A DNA stretch of 21,404 nt from Gammaproteobacteria bacterium (lineage in GTDB: Bacteria; Pseudomonadota; Gammaproteobacteria; JABDGN01), in assembly GCA_016763565.1 (NCBI GenBank), contig JAESTO010000082.1, forward strand, positions 1 to 21,404. The letters are read 5' to 3'. Below the pieces are notes generated by a model. The model made no database searches. It saw nothing but the letters and a program-made list of their open reading frames with translations, and was not told the DNA's origin. The position numbers were made by a program, and so were the translations under genes. Positions 1 to 12,300 of the stretch are shown in pieces (positions within the stretch are counted from its first letter, which is position 1; each line of letters starts with the position of its first letter).

Positions 1-1
1 A

Positions 2-313
2 CGCACAGGTCGTGAAAACTACGCTGAGCGTGTGGGTTTTATCGTATCGTCGGTAGCGCAATGGCAGGCTAGTCTGACGCGTTATTTGCAAGGCGACACG
101 GATGCGCATACCTATACATTCAGTCAAGCAAGTGATGCCAGTACGAGCACAGTGGCCCATCAGAGCGACACGGCATCCACGCAAGCGTTAGCACGCTTAG
201 CCCAAGCGTGGGTCAATCGAGCTGAAGGTATTGACAGTGCCGATGAACCCTTGCTGCCAGGGCAACACTTGCCCTTACCGGGTTATCCTTTTGCGCGACG
301 TCGCCATTGGTTT
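2..313 (+). other. KS0 C-terminal linker domain (partial)
   Basis: This is the tail of the post-KS linker of a KS lying upstream. A segment reading RVGFIVSSVAQWQ resembles the YRCALVVSSLDEL segments of the five complete linkers in this protein. The end motif LPGYPFARRRHWF matches the YPFAKERYW ending seen after each other KS. In trans-AT synthases this region fills the place of the missing AT and is thought to serve as a structural or docking element. Module 0 therefore begins with a KS outside the window. Confidence 0.85.
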
Positions 314-3300
314 GCAGCGGCTGAGCAGCGCAATCCAGTTGTTGACAAAAAGCCCACGAACACTAAGACGACGAACGCGCCAGCATCAGCGACGGAGCAC
401 ACTGTTTCACTGGATGCGCACCACTATTATCTGCGCGACCATCATATTCAAGGCGAGTGGATATTACCGGGTGCTGCCCATTTTGAGTATGTGTATCAAG
501 CGTTGTGCGCGCAGGGCACGGATACCAACGACAAAGCGATTGAATTCAGTGATGTGTATTGGTTGAAGCCTTGGCGAGTCGTTCATCAACAAGCTTTACA
601 GATTTGTTTGACGAAACGTCATCCGTCTGCTCAAGGCGATGACTACGCTTATACCGTGAGCGATGATAAGGGCAATGACTACGTGAAAGGGCGTTGTTTG
701 CTGGTAGAAAAAGCGGAGAATGTGAGCTTACCGTATAGCGAACAGACCTTTGAGAAAGTATTAGCCAAAGCGCAGATATACCAAGCCTTGCAAGCGTATG
801 GTATTGGCCATGGTCCGGTGTTTCAAGTGATGGAGACCGTGCAGTTGGGCGCGGGCATGGCGGTAGCGCAGGTGCGCTGGCGACAGCCAAGCGAAGAGAT
901 TGAGGCATTGCGATTCAACCCGTGTTTAATCGACAGTGTATTTCAAGCGGTGACGCACGTGGGCTTACTGCACCAAGGTGATACACAAGTACAGTACGTG
1001 CCTTTTCTTTTGGAGAAGGTGATATTTTACCGTGCGTTGCCAACGAATTGCTTCATCGAAGTGAGAGCGCGTCAGCTAAGCAAGGCCAATTTACAAGCGT
1101 ATGACATGGTGATGTACGACACCGCCCGGCAAGTCATTGCACGCTTTAGTGGCTTTAAGAAAAAAGCGTTGGCCAAGCCAGCGCTTACCCGCGAGACACA
1201 AGCCTTGCATTATTACACGACGCGTTGGATTGACACCTCTGGGCAGGCAAGGCGCGCTTCAAATGGCGTGGTTGTGTGTGTATTACCAGATAAGCCTACT
1301 AAAGCCTTGCTCACCGCCTTACCCACTGCCTGGTTACGGGTTTCGAAAAGTGGCGTGATAAACCGTTCGTTGCAGGGTTACGTGCAAACAGATTACGGTG
1401 ATAGCAAGCGATGGCAAGCGTTGTTTCGTGAGATTCAAGCCGCGCATGGCGCGCTTGATAGCGTTGTTTATTGGTTAGATAAGCACACAAAGCGCGACGA
1501 GGTGATAGACGTTACACCGTTACAGCCAAGCGTAGATTGCTTGGCACTGGTACAAGGGCTCATGCTAACCAAGCCCAAACAATCGATACAGCTGTTAGTG
1601 AATATACGTGAGCAGGCACAAACCGTGCCGCTACATCAGGGCCTAGCAGGCTTTGCGCGGACACTTGCTTATGAGTACCCCAAACTATCGATGCGCGTAC
1701 TGGTGAGTGACGCCGCTAAGCCAGAGGCACGCATTGAGCAGATAAGCGCAGAGCTATTGCTTGAGGCAGCGGCCTTGCGCGTGGTGCGTTATCAGCAAGA
1801 TAAGCGAGGCACTCAACAGGTAGTCCCCTTAGCGTTGCCAGTGATAGCTGAGGCTAAAGAAAGGCCCCATTTTCGTGACGATGGCGTGGTCTTAATTGTG
1901 GGTGGTGCTGGTGGTTTAGGGCGCTTGATTGCCGCCCACCTGGTGCGTCATTCCACCTGCCAGGTGGTGTTGTGGGGTCGAAAAGCAATAACGTCATCCA
2001 TTACTGCTTTTTTGCAACAGCTAAATACCTCGACCATCCAAGCGACTTATGATGCGGTGGATGTCACCGAGGCTAAAGCAGTGAAGCGTGCTATCAAGCA
2101 GCTGAAGAAGCGGCACAAACGGCTTACCGGCGTTATCTACGCGGCTGGGGTCATTGACGATGCGTTTATTTTAAAGAAAACCGCAGCATCGTTTCAGCGA
2201 GTATGGTCAACGAAAGTGTTGGGATGTGTGCATGTTGAGCAGGCGACCTGTAAATACCCCTTAGATTACTTTGTAGCATTTTCCTCGATAGCGAGTTTAA
2301 TGCCCAACCAAGGGCAAGTAGACTATGCGACGGGCAACAGTTTTCTCGATGCGTTTATGGCGCGACGTAACGAGTGGGTGAAGCAAGGCAAGCGCCAAGG
2401 CCGCAGTATCGCGATGAATTGGCCGTTGTGGCAAGACGGTGGCATGCAAGTGAAAGCCGAAGAAGTGGCGCATTTAGACAAGGTGTTTGGCATGAAGCCG
2501 TTGTCGACGGACAAAGGACTGCATGTGTTCACGCAGTTATTGTCGTTATCAGCCGAGCCAGCCTTATTACCGTGTGAGCAGGTCATTCTCATTGATGGCG
2601 ATGCCGATAAAATAGCGAAGCATTTGCATCTTAAGACACATGCCACGCAAGTTCCTCCCTCGAACACAGAACAAACAACCCGAGTATCAACTATGAAGCA
2701 CAACACCACGAAAACACCCGTCAGTGAACAAGCCATCGAGCAGTCACTGCAGAGGTTTGTCCGCGGCTGTGTGGCGTTGACCTTACAGCGGTTATTGACA
2801 GCGTCCGATGACAAGACAGCGCTGCCAGAGCTGGGTGTTGATTCGCAAGGCTTAGTGACCTTAACCGAGCAATTGAACCTGCGTGGAGAATTGACGCTTA
2901 AACCAACAACCTTGTTTGCACATAACACCGTGGCTGCATTAGCCCATCACCTCTTGGCGACAAATAGCGAAGGCATTGTTGAGCGTTTTAAAACGACGTT
3001 GCAAGCAAACCGTGACGAGCCCTATTCGTTACTTGATTTACAGCACTCCGATACCGCGCAAGGCATTTTCCGCAAGACCTTGACCACGGAAGAATTTTAC
3101 ATGCAAGGGCATATTCGCGACGGCCAGTATAACTTGCCGGGCGCCTGTTACGTTGAGATGGCCTTACAAGTGGCCAGGGTCTTGTTTGATGATGCGGCCA
3201 ACGTGTGTTTACACAACACACTATTTTTGCGGCGTTTATTGTCGTATGGCGAAGCGTTGGCTATCGAGTTGCAAGTAAAGCCAGTGGCCGACAAAGGCAG

Positions 3301-6300
3301 CTACACCTACACCATCCATCAGGTGTTGGCTGATGGGCAGCGTCTATTGTGCTCACAAGGCGAACTATCGGCTGCCAAAAACGCGGCCCCGTTACCGGTG
3401 CCGACCCCTGTCGCCGCGTTTATTGCCAGTGGCCAACACGTGAAAGAACACGCGGGCATCGTGGCACAGATGCAAGCAGAAGGCGTTGCCGTATTGCCAG
3501 ATTTTGTGGCTGCCCAAGCGATTCATCTAAAAGCGGGTGAAGCCTTAGGTGAGCTGCGCTTAGGGCGCAGTATTGAAGCGACGGCGGGTGATTTTTCTTT
3601 ACATCCGGCGTTATTAGCGGGTTTTATGCAAACCGCGATCATGAGCTACGGATTTGACTACGGTGGTGCCTTTGAAGATGTGATGCCGATAGGAATAGCT
3701 GACATCACCGTCTGCGAGGCTTTACCCAACCCGTGTTATGCCTATGTGAAACAGCATGTGGGTGGACAGGGGAGTATTTGTAAATTTGATGGTTACTTAT
3801 TTGATAAGGCGGGGCGTGTGTGCGTCGTGATTGACCATTTTTCACTGAAATCACAACAAGCCGTTGTAAAAAAACAAACAGCGTCACCGGTTAGCACTGA
3901 AGCTGCTGCCATGACGACATCCTCGCGCATACCGTTTAGCGATACGGTGGCGTATCTCAAGGGCTTATTGGCTCCGATATTGGGTTATTCACAAGATGAG
4001 CTGGATGACGCCATTGCCTTTGAAGAATATATCAGTAACTCGGTAGTGATAGTTGAAATCAACGCCCATCTTGAACAAGCGTTTGGTGAGTTATCGAAGA
4101 CATTATTTTTTGAGTACGATAACTTGGGTGCTTTAGCGCAGTATTTTGTTGATAACCATCAAGCTGAATTGCAGGTGGTGTTAGGCACACCGAGTGAGGT
4201 GATAGACACGGTCCGTGAGGTTACAAGTTCAGATACGGGATTAACGTTATCACCGCCTGCGGCTTCAGCGGTTTTGCTGGTTGATGTTGTGGTCTATCTC
4301 AAGGCCTTATTAGCGCCCATACTGGGTTATCAACCCGACGAACTGGATGAGGCGAGTGCGTTTGAAGAATACATCAGTAACTCGGTAGTGATAGTTGAAA
4401 TCAACGCCCATCTTGAACAAGCGTTTGGTGAGTTATCGAAGACATTATTTTTTGAGTACGATAATTTGGGTGCTTTAGCGCAGTATTTTGTAGAGAATCA
4501 TCAAGCTGAATTATCAGCGATTGTTGATAAGACTTTATCACCGCCGCCGCGGGTTATATCACCGCCGCCGCAGGCTATATCTTCACCTAGCGAGCCAGCA
4601 CCAGCGCCTATTGAGGCGATATTGCCTGCTGCATCGGCCTCAACTGATACCAAGACAAAGCGTGCCACAAGCGATGACAATGCGATAGCCATTATTGGTT
4701 TAGCGGGTCATTACCCGCAGGCGAGCAACTTAGAGGAATTTTGGCAGAATTTATGTGCTGGCAAAGACAGTGTGACGGAAATTCCCGAAGGGTTATTTGA
4801 GCATCAACGTTATGCGAGCAAGGACAGCCAATCGGGCGGCATTTACAGCCATTGGGGCAGTTTTGTTGACGATGTTGATAAGTTTGATCCGTTGTTTTTT
4901 AATATATCGCCGCGAGAAGCGGAGCTGATAGACCCGCAAGAGCGGTTGTTTTTACAAGTGGCGTATCATGCCTTCGAAGATGCCGGTTACCCGAAATCGA
5001 TGTTATCGACTAAAGGCCTGAAGCAAGTAGGGGTATACGTCGGCGCGATATGGCAACACTTCAGTCATCTTGGCGCAGAGCTTACGGCCCAAGGTCACCA
5101 ACCGATAGCACCGATGAGCTTGTTATACAGCATTGCTAACCGGGTATCGTATTTTATGAATCTCACCGGGCCGAGCATGGCTATTGATACGGCCTGTTCA
5201 TCGTCGTTGACGGCCTTGCACCAAGCGTGTCAGGGATTGCTGTTAGGTGACACACAGATGGCGTTAGTGGGTGGGGTCAACCTATCGTTGAGCACCAGTA
5301 AATACCTCTGGCTATGCCAGAATCAATTTCTGTCAACCGATGGCAAGTGTCGGGCCTTTGGTGAAGGCGGTGATGGTTATGTGCCGGGTGAAGGTATCGG
5401 CGCGGTATTACTCAAACCCTTGTCAACAGCGCAAGCAGACAACGACCGTATTTACGGCGTGATACGGGGCGTCAGCATTAATCACGGTGGCAAAGTGAAC
5501 GGCTATACAGTGCCGAACCCCAATGCACAGCGGGACTTAATCATTGAGACGTTTGAGAAGGCCGGCATTGACCCTAAGAGCATCAGTTATGTGGAAGCGC
5601 ATGGCACGGGGACGAGTTTAGGCGACCCCATCGAAATGACGGGTTTACGTCAAGCGTTTGGGAAGTGGACGGATAAGACGCAGTACTGTGCTATTGGTTC
5701 GATCAAATCGAACCTGGGTCACCTAGAAGCTGCGGCCGGCATGGCAAGCTTAACCAAAGTGTTATTACAGCTGCAGCATAAACAACTGGTACCTTCGTTG
5801 CATGCGGATACGCTCAACCCCAACATCAATTTCACCAAGACACCGTTTACCGTACAGCGTACCCTCAGTGATTGGCACGCGATAGCCGGGTATCCACGAC
5901 GGGCCACGATTAGTTCCTTTGGGGCCGGTGGGGCCAATGCCCATATGGTCGTGGAAGAGACCTCCGTAGACTACGACGCGTCACAACGAGACCGTATGCA
6001 GGCGGCTAAGGCAAAACCATATTACCTGCTGTGTATATCTGCGAAAACGCAAGCCGTGTTGCAACAAAAAGTGGTTGAGTTGGGCGAGTGGTTAGCGCAG
6101 CAACATAAGCGCTTGTCACAGGATGAATATACCCCTGCTTTTTTATCAGCGATGAGTTACACGTTGAATGCGTGTCGCGATCACCTTGATTATCGTTGCG
6201 CCTTGCTGGTGCCATCCCTTGACGAATTAGGGGCGTTATTGGATTATGCGGGTAAACACCTGACAGAAAGTAAAACCAACTATTGTTATGGCGATGCCAG

Positions 6301-9300
6301 CGAACAACCCAAAGAGACGGCATTGTATGAAACTATTTTAGAGGGGCTCCATCAATCGTTGCGTGCACTTGAGACCCAAGAGACCCACCTGTACCACAAA
6401 CAGCTGATGGCTTTAGCGAATCTTTATGTCAAAGGTTATGCGTTGAATTGGACGTTGGTGCATCACGGTGACGCGATGAAAACACTGGCTTTGCCAGCGT
6501 ATCCCTTTGCCAAAGAGCGCTACTGGTTACGCGTGCCTGATGCTAAGACCAAGACGACAGTGCACACGAACGAAGAACACCTGCGCCCACCATCAAGCAC
6601 GCCCTTGGGTGAAAAGAACGTGAGTCAGACAAAGACAGTTGATATCGCCGTGAAAGCCGTGGTGACGGCACCGTCGCTATCGTTAGCGCACATCAGCCTG
6701 GCGCCCAGTGCCCTTGCTATTGAGCAGATTACGGCATGGTTGAGCGAGCAGGTCTGTGAGACCTTGATGTTAAGTCAAGACACCTTCCGTGCGGAGAAAT
6801 CGTTTATTGAACAGGGCATGGATTCAATTTTGGGCATGGAGTTGGTGAGCAAACTGAATCGTGTCTTGCAGATTCATTTAAAAGGCACCGTGTTATTCGA
6901 ACAGACCAGCTTGTTAGCGTTAGCCACGCATTTGCAGCAACATTATGGCACGGAGCTGGCGGCTTATTTGGTACCGGGTGTTGAACAAGCCGTGGAACGG
7001 TTAGCGGTATCCCCTCAGGCCATACCTTTGGCCTGTGATCTTGATAGTGCGCAGGTGACAGAATGGTTGAGTGAGCAAGTCAGCGAGACCTTGATGCTAA
7101 CGCAAGACACCTTCCGTGCGGAGAAATCGTTTATTGAACAGGGCATGGATTCGATTTTGGGAATGGAGTTGGTGAGCAAACTGAATCGTGTCTTGCAGAT
7201 TCATTTAAAAGGCACCGTGTTATTCGAACAGACCGCCTTGTTAGCGTTAGCGACGCATTTGCAGCAACATTATGGCACGGAGCTGGCCGCTTATTTGGCA
7301 CCGGGTGTTGACAACAATGCAGCGGCTATTCAGGCCTGTCAGCTGCGGCCGACAGCGGTGAGCTTGCGTGAGCCTGTGATGCGTGCACCCGTGATGCGTG
7401 CACAGGATAAGAAATTGATTTTATCCTCGGTATCGGCTACAGCGGCGCCGCTGACATCATCGTCAGCATCAACCGAGCCCGATGCTAGTTCCGTGAATGA
7501 TATTGCGATTATCGGCATGGCGGGCAAATTCCCCGATGCTGATAGTGTCGATGCCTTGTGGGAACAACTGACATCGCACGCGTATTGTCTCAAAGACATA
7601 CCGCTCGATCACTGGGACTATCGCCCCCATTACCAACCCGGTAGCGATGTGCCTGGAAAAATCTATGCGAAGACCGGGGGCTTTATCAACGGTATTGATA
7701 AATTTGATGCGGCATTTTTTGATATCTCGCCGCGAGAAGCCAAGTCAATGGACCCACAACTGCGCTTGTTGTTGGAAGTGGCGTGGCAAGGTTTAGAGGA
7801 TGCCGGTTATGCACAGGCCTGGCGTGGGTCGGCCACGGGTGTGTATGTGGGCAATTGTTTTAATGACTATCGCGAGCTAACGTTAGGCAGTGATGCGCAG
7901 GTTGATTACACCTATTTGGGCACCGGTAATGGCAATTCTTCCTTAGCTAACCGTTTAGCTTACTGCTTTGATTTAACCGGCCCAAGTATGATGTTAGACA
8001 CGGCGTGTTCGAGTTCATTGGTGGCCTTACATTTGGCGTGCCAAGCGATACGGCAAGGGGATTGCGCGCAAGCGATAGTCTGTGGCGTGAATGTGAATGT
8101 CAGTCCGAGCCGATACCAAACCTTCTGTGCAATGAAGGCATTTTCAGTGAGTGATACCTTAAATCCCTTTGATGAGCAAGCCGATGGTTATTTGCCGGGC
8201 GAAGGCATAGCCGTCTTAATTCTCAAACCCTTAGCACAAGCGCAAGCCGATGGCGATCACATTCATGGTCTCATCAAAGGTTCCTATGTCAACAGTGGTG
8301 GTAAATCAGCCGGTCCGACGGTTCCCAATATGGAGCAAGAAGAAGCGGTGATGGTCAAAGCGTGGCAAGCGGCCGGCATTACACCCGAGACGCTGTCGTA
8401 TTTTGAAGCCCACGGTACCGGGACGAAATTGGGCGATCCACTGGAAGTCAATGCTATCAAGCGTGCTTTTGGGCAATTTACCGATAAACAACAATTTTGT
8501 GCCTTGGGTACGGTGAAGGCCAATATTGGGCACACGGAAGCCACGGCCGGTTTAGCGGGTATTATTAAAATCTTATTACAAATGCGTCATGCGTGGATAC
8601 CTAAGTTACCGAAATTGCAGACGCTCAATAAGATGATAGAATTGGATAATTCACCGTTATACATTAATCGTGAAGCGATGGCGTGGGACAGACCCGCGAC
8701 CCATCCGCGTCGTGCGGGCGTGAGTTCATTTGGTATTGGTGGCACGTATGCGCATGCGGTGTTAGAAGAAGCCCCCCAACGTGCAGTGCAACAAGGCGTG
8801 ACGAAGCCTTACTATCTCATCACCTTATCAGCGAAGACGGAACAAGCCTTGCAGCAAAAAAGGGTGGATTTATGTGCGTGGTTAGCTGACAAACACACCT
8901 TGGCGCCCGCTGCATTATCAGACATCAGTTATACCTTAAACGTTTGTCGCAGCCATTTTGATTACCGTTGTGCCTTAGTCGTGTCATCGTTCGATGGCTT
9001 GCAAACATCACTGGAAAAAACCCACAAAAACAGCGCGCAAAAACAAACGCATGTCTTTGTGGGTGATGCCAGCCAGCCGCCGGATGATGCGGCGATATAT
9101 GACGAAGTGATGCGTGGGTTATTATCAAAATTGAAGGTGGCCGATTATCAGAATAAGTCACAATACGCTAAGCAGTTACGCGCCTTAGCCAATCTGTATG
9201 TGAAAGGTTACGATGTGGACTGGACCTTATTACACCAAGGTGAAGTGCGGCACACGCTTTCATTACCAACGTACCCGTTTGCCAAAGAAGCGCATTGGTT

Positions 9301-12300
9301 GCAAGCGGCAGCGGTATCGACGCAACCGCTATCCTCAGCGGCATCCTCCTCACCGCTACCTTCACCGGCATCAACGCAAATAACGGAAGCCTCAACACGG
9401 ACAGGGCATTATTTTTTAGATCACCCAGACACGGTAATCAGCCGGAATAAGCAACAGTATACCTATGCAATATCGGTTAAAGATAATTGCTTAATTGGCG
9501 AGCATAAAGAATTTGATGAATATACCATGCCAACGGATGCTCTCTTAGAAATGCTATACAGTGCGGGCCGACAGTACTACGATGACACATCTTTACATTT
9601 GTCCCAGCTATTTATTTTTTCACCGTTGATGGTGCGTGATGAGCAAATCTGTCGTGTTAGTCAGCGCCTCATCTCCCAATTCTCCGGTGAACTCTCGTGC
9701 AGTATCAGCAGCACGCATCCTATCACCCAAGACGCACAACTGCATATCAAAGGGATGTTGCGTCAACACACGACCCCAGCAGCATTATTGACAGCGCATC
9801 ATCGATTTAAGGAGACCAGTGCCAGTGAGACCTTGGTATCGCTGTATCAATCGGAACAGCCTTTATGGGTAGGACCTTTTTTCCGCAGTGTTAAAGCGAT
9901 ACGTTTTATTGACAACTGTGTGTTAGCTGAGTTGTGTTTGAGTGAAACGGCTAGACATTATCAGGGGCGATTTTATTTGCACCCTGGGATAGTCAATGGA
10001 CTATTAACGGCTGTGGTGGCTTTGTGCCAGAGACTGGAGGGTGTCGATAACCAACAGACATTTATACCCACGTACATAGAAGATGTGTTTGTTTATGAGG
10101 CATTGGTGGCTGACCATTATAGGGTCTATGTGGAGTCGGTTGCTATTCATGCAGAATTTCAGCGAGTGAACGCTTACATCATCGATGACGATGATCGTAT
10201 TGTTATGCAGTTAATGGGGCTCGATGAGAAAAAAGTCAGCCTGGATAAAATGGCGGCCATAGCCATGAGAACCCAGCCATCCCCGGCTGAATCTGCTACG
10301 CAAGTCACCGATGATGCGAAGCAGATTAGCCGTGAACAGGTGAAAGCGTGGTTGGCGCAACAAATCATCGAGACCTTGATGTCGAGCGAAGCGCAATTTC
10401 GTGAGGATAAATCGTTTGTTGCCCAAGGCATGGATTCGATATTAGGCATGGAGTTGGTGAGTAAGTTAAATCGCTCACTCAACATTGATTTAAAAGGCAC
10501 CGTATTGTTTGAATACACGGACCTGCCTGCATTAACACAGTATTTACAGGCACATTATCAACCCGCTTTGCTGGCGTATTTAATGCCTGCGTCACAAGCT
10601 GTTGCGCCATCGCCAAAGGATAAGGCCGTACCCCATCAACCCGCAGCAGGGCGTGCGAAACACACTTTACAATCCGTCACATCCCGTGCATCAACGCCCT
10701 TGGTTCCTCCTGCGCAACACAAATTAGCCTTAAGCCAGATTGCGATGCGCGCTGCAAACAATACCGCGACACCCGCCGCTGCGGACGAGCCGTTGACACA
10801 ACGCACCGCAACAAACGCACCCTTGGCGCAAGACGCTCATGATATAGCGATTGTGGGCATGGCCGGTCGGTTTGCCGATTCTGCGACACTCGATGCGCTA
10901 TGGACGCATATCAAGTCAGGCGATTATTTACTGAAGGACGTTCCCCAAAATCATTGGGATTATCGGCCTTACTACCAACCCGGTAGCCATGAAGCCGGAA
11001 AGATTTATGCAAAAACCGGTGGCTTTCTTGATGAGGTTGATTGTTTTGATGCGGCATTTTTTGATATATCACCACGCGAAGCCGAGAGCATGGACCCACA
11101 ATTGCGCTTGTTGTTGGAAGTGGTCTGGCACGGTCTGGAGGATGCGGGCATGGCCAACCAGTGGCGAGGCAGTGCGACCGGTGTGTATGTTGCCAATTGT
11201 TTCCATGATTACCGTGGTGTTATTTTTGAGGACAAACAATCGGTTGATTATGTTTATGCGAGCATAGGCAATGGCAATTCGACGTTAGCGAATCGTGTGG
11301 CGTACAGTTTTGATTTAAAGGGTCCGAGTATGACGCTAGACACCGCATGCTCGAGCTCCTTGGTTGCGTTACATTTAGCGTGTCAAGCGATACGACAAGG
11401 TGATTGCGAGCAAGCGATAGTGTGCGGTGTGAATATTAATGTGAATGCCAATAAGTACCAAACGTTTTGTGCGATAGAAGCCCTTTCCTTGACCGATGAA
11501 CTTAACCCCTTTGATGAACAAGCCGATGGTTATTTACCGGGTGAAGGTGTGGCGGTCTTACTCATCAAGCCCTTAACGCACGCGATGAAGGCGGGTGATT
11601 CAGTGCATGGCATTATCAAAGGTTCGCATGTTAACAGTGGTGGGCACTCAGCTGGGCCAACCATTCCCAATGTTGACCAAGAAGAAGCGGTGATAGTCAA
11701 AGCTTGGGAAGCTTCCGGTATTGACCCTGAGACCATTTCCTATTTTGAAGCACACGGTACCGGTACGAAGTTGGGCGATCCACTGGAAGTGAATGCGATA
11801 AAACGTGCCTTTGGACGTTTTACCGACAAACAACAATTCTGTGCGTTGGGTACGGTGAAGGCGAATATTGGCCATACGGAGGCCACTGCAGGCCTTGCAG
11901 GTGTGATCAAAGTATTGTTGCAAATGCGCCATGACTGTTTGCCAGGCTTACCGAAATTACAGACGCTCAATAAGATGATCGTGTTAGCAGATTCGCCATT
12001 ATATATTCCACGAGAATCACAAGTTTGGCCACGACAAGGCAATCATCCGCACCGTGCTGTGGTGAGTTCATTTGGCATGGGCGGCACCTATGCGCATGTG
12101 GTACTGGAAGCAACACCCGACAGTTATTTACACTCACAGCAAATAAAAGCGCAATCAGCGCGCATCAAACCCTATTATCTGATAGCGCTTTCAGCAAAGA
12201 CGCAAGCCTCACTTAAGCGCAGTATCACGCATCTGCATACATGGTTGTGTGAAAAGACAGCGCAATGGACGGTTGAGCAAGCCAATCGTATTATTTTACC

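Noticed and set aside
2681..2695. In-frame ATG at 2693 between KR1 and ACP1 as an internal start
   Set aside because: Only a weak GAG precedes it and it lacks the ACAGGAGTAA arrangement of the other two sites.
2323..2928. 201-codon antisense open frame
   Set aside because: It lies opposite the KR1 tail and ACP1, both with clear domain motifs on the + strand. The predicted protein is Cys/Ser-rich without a recognisable domain.
5963..6532. Post-KS linkers as possible AT domains
   Set aside because: About 180 residues, no GHSxG or other acyltransferase motif, and the same pattern after every KS; they are the linker typical of trans-AT modules.
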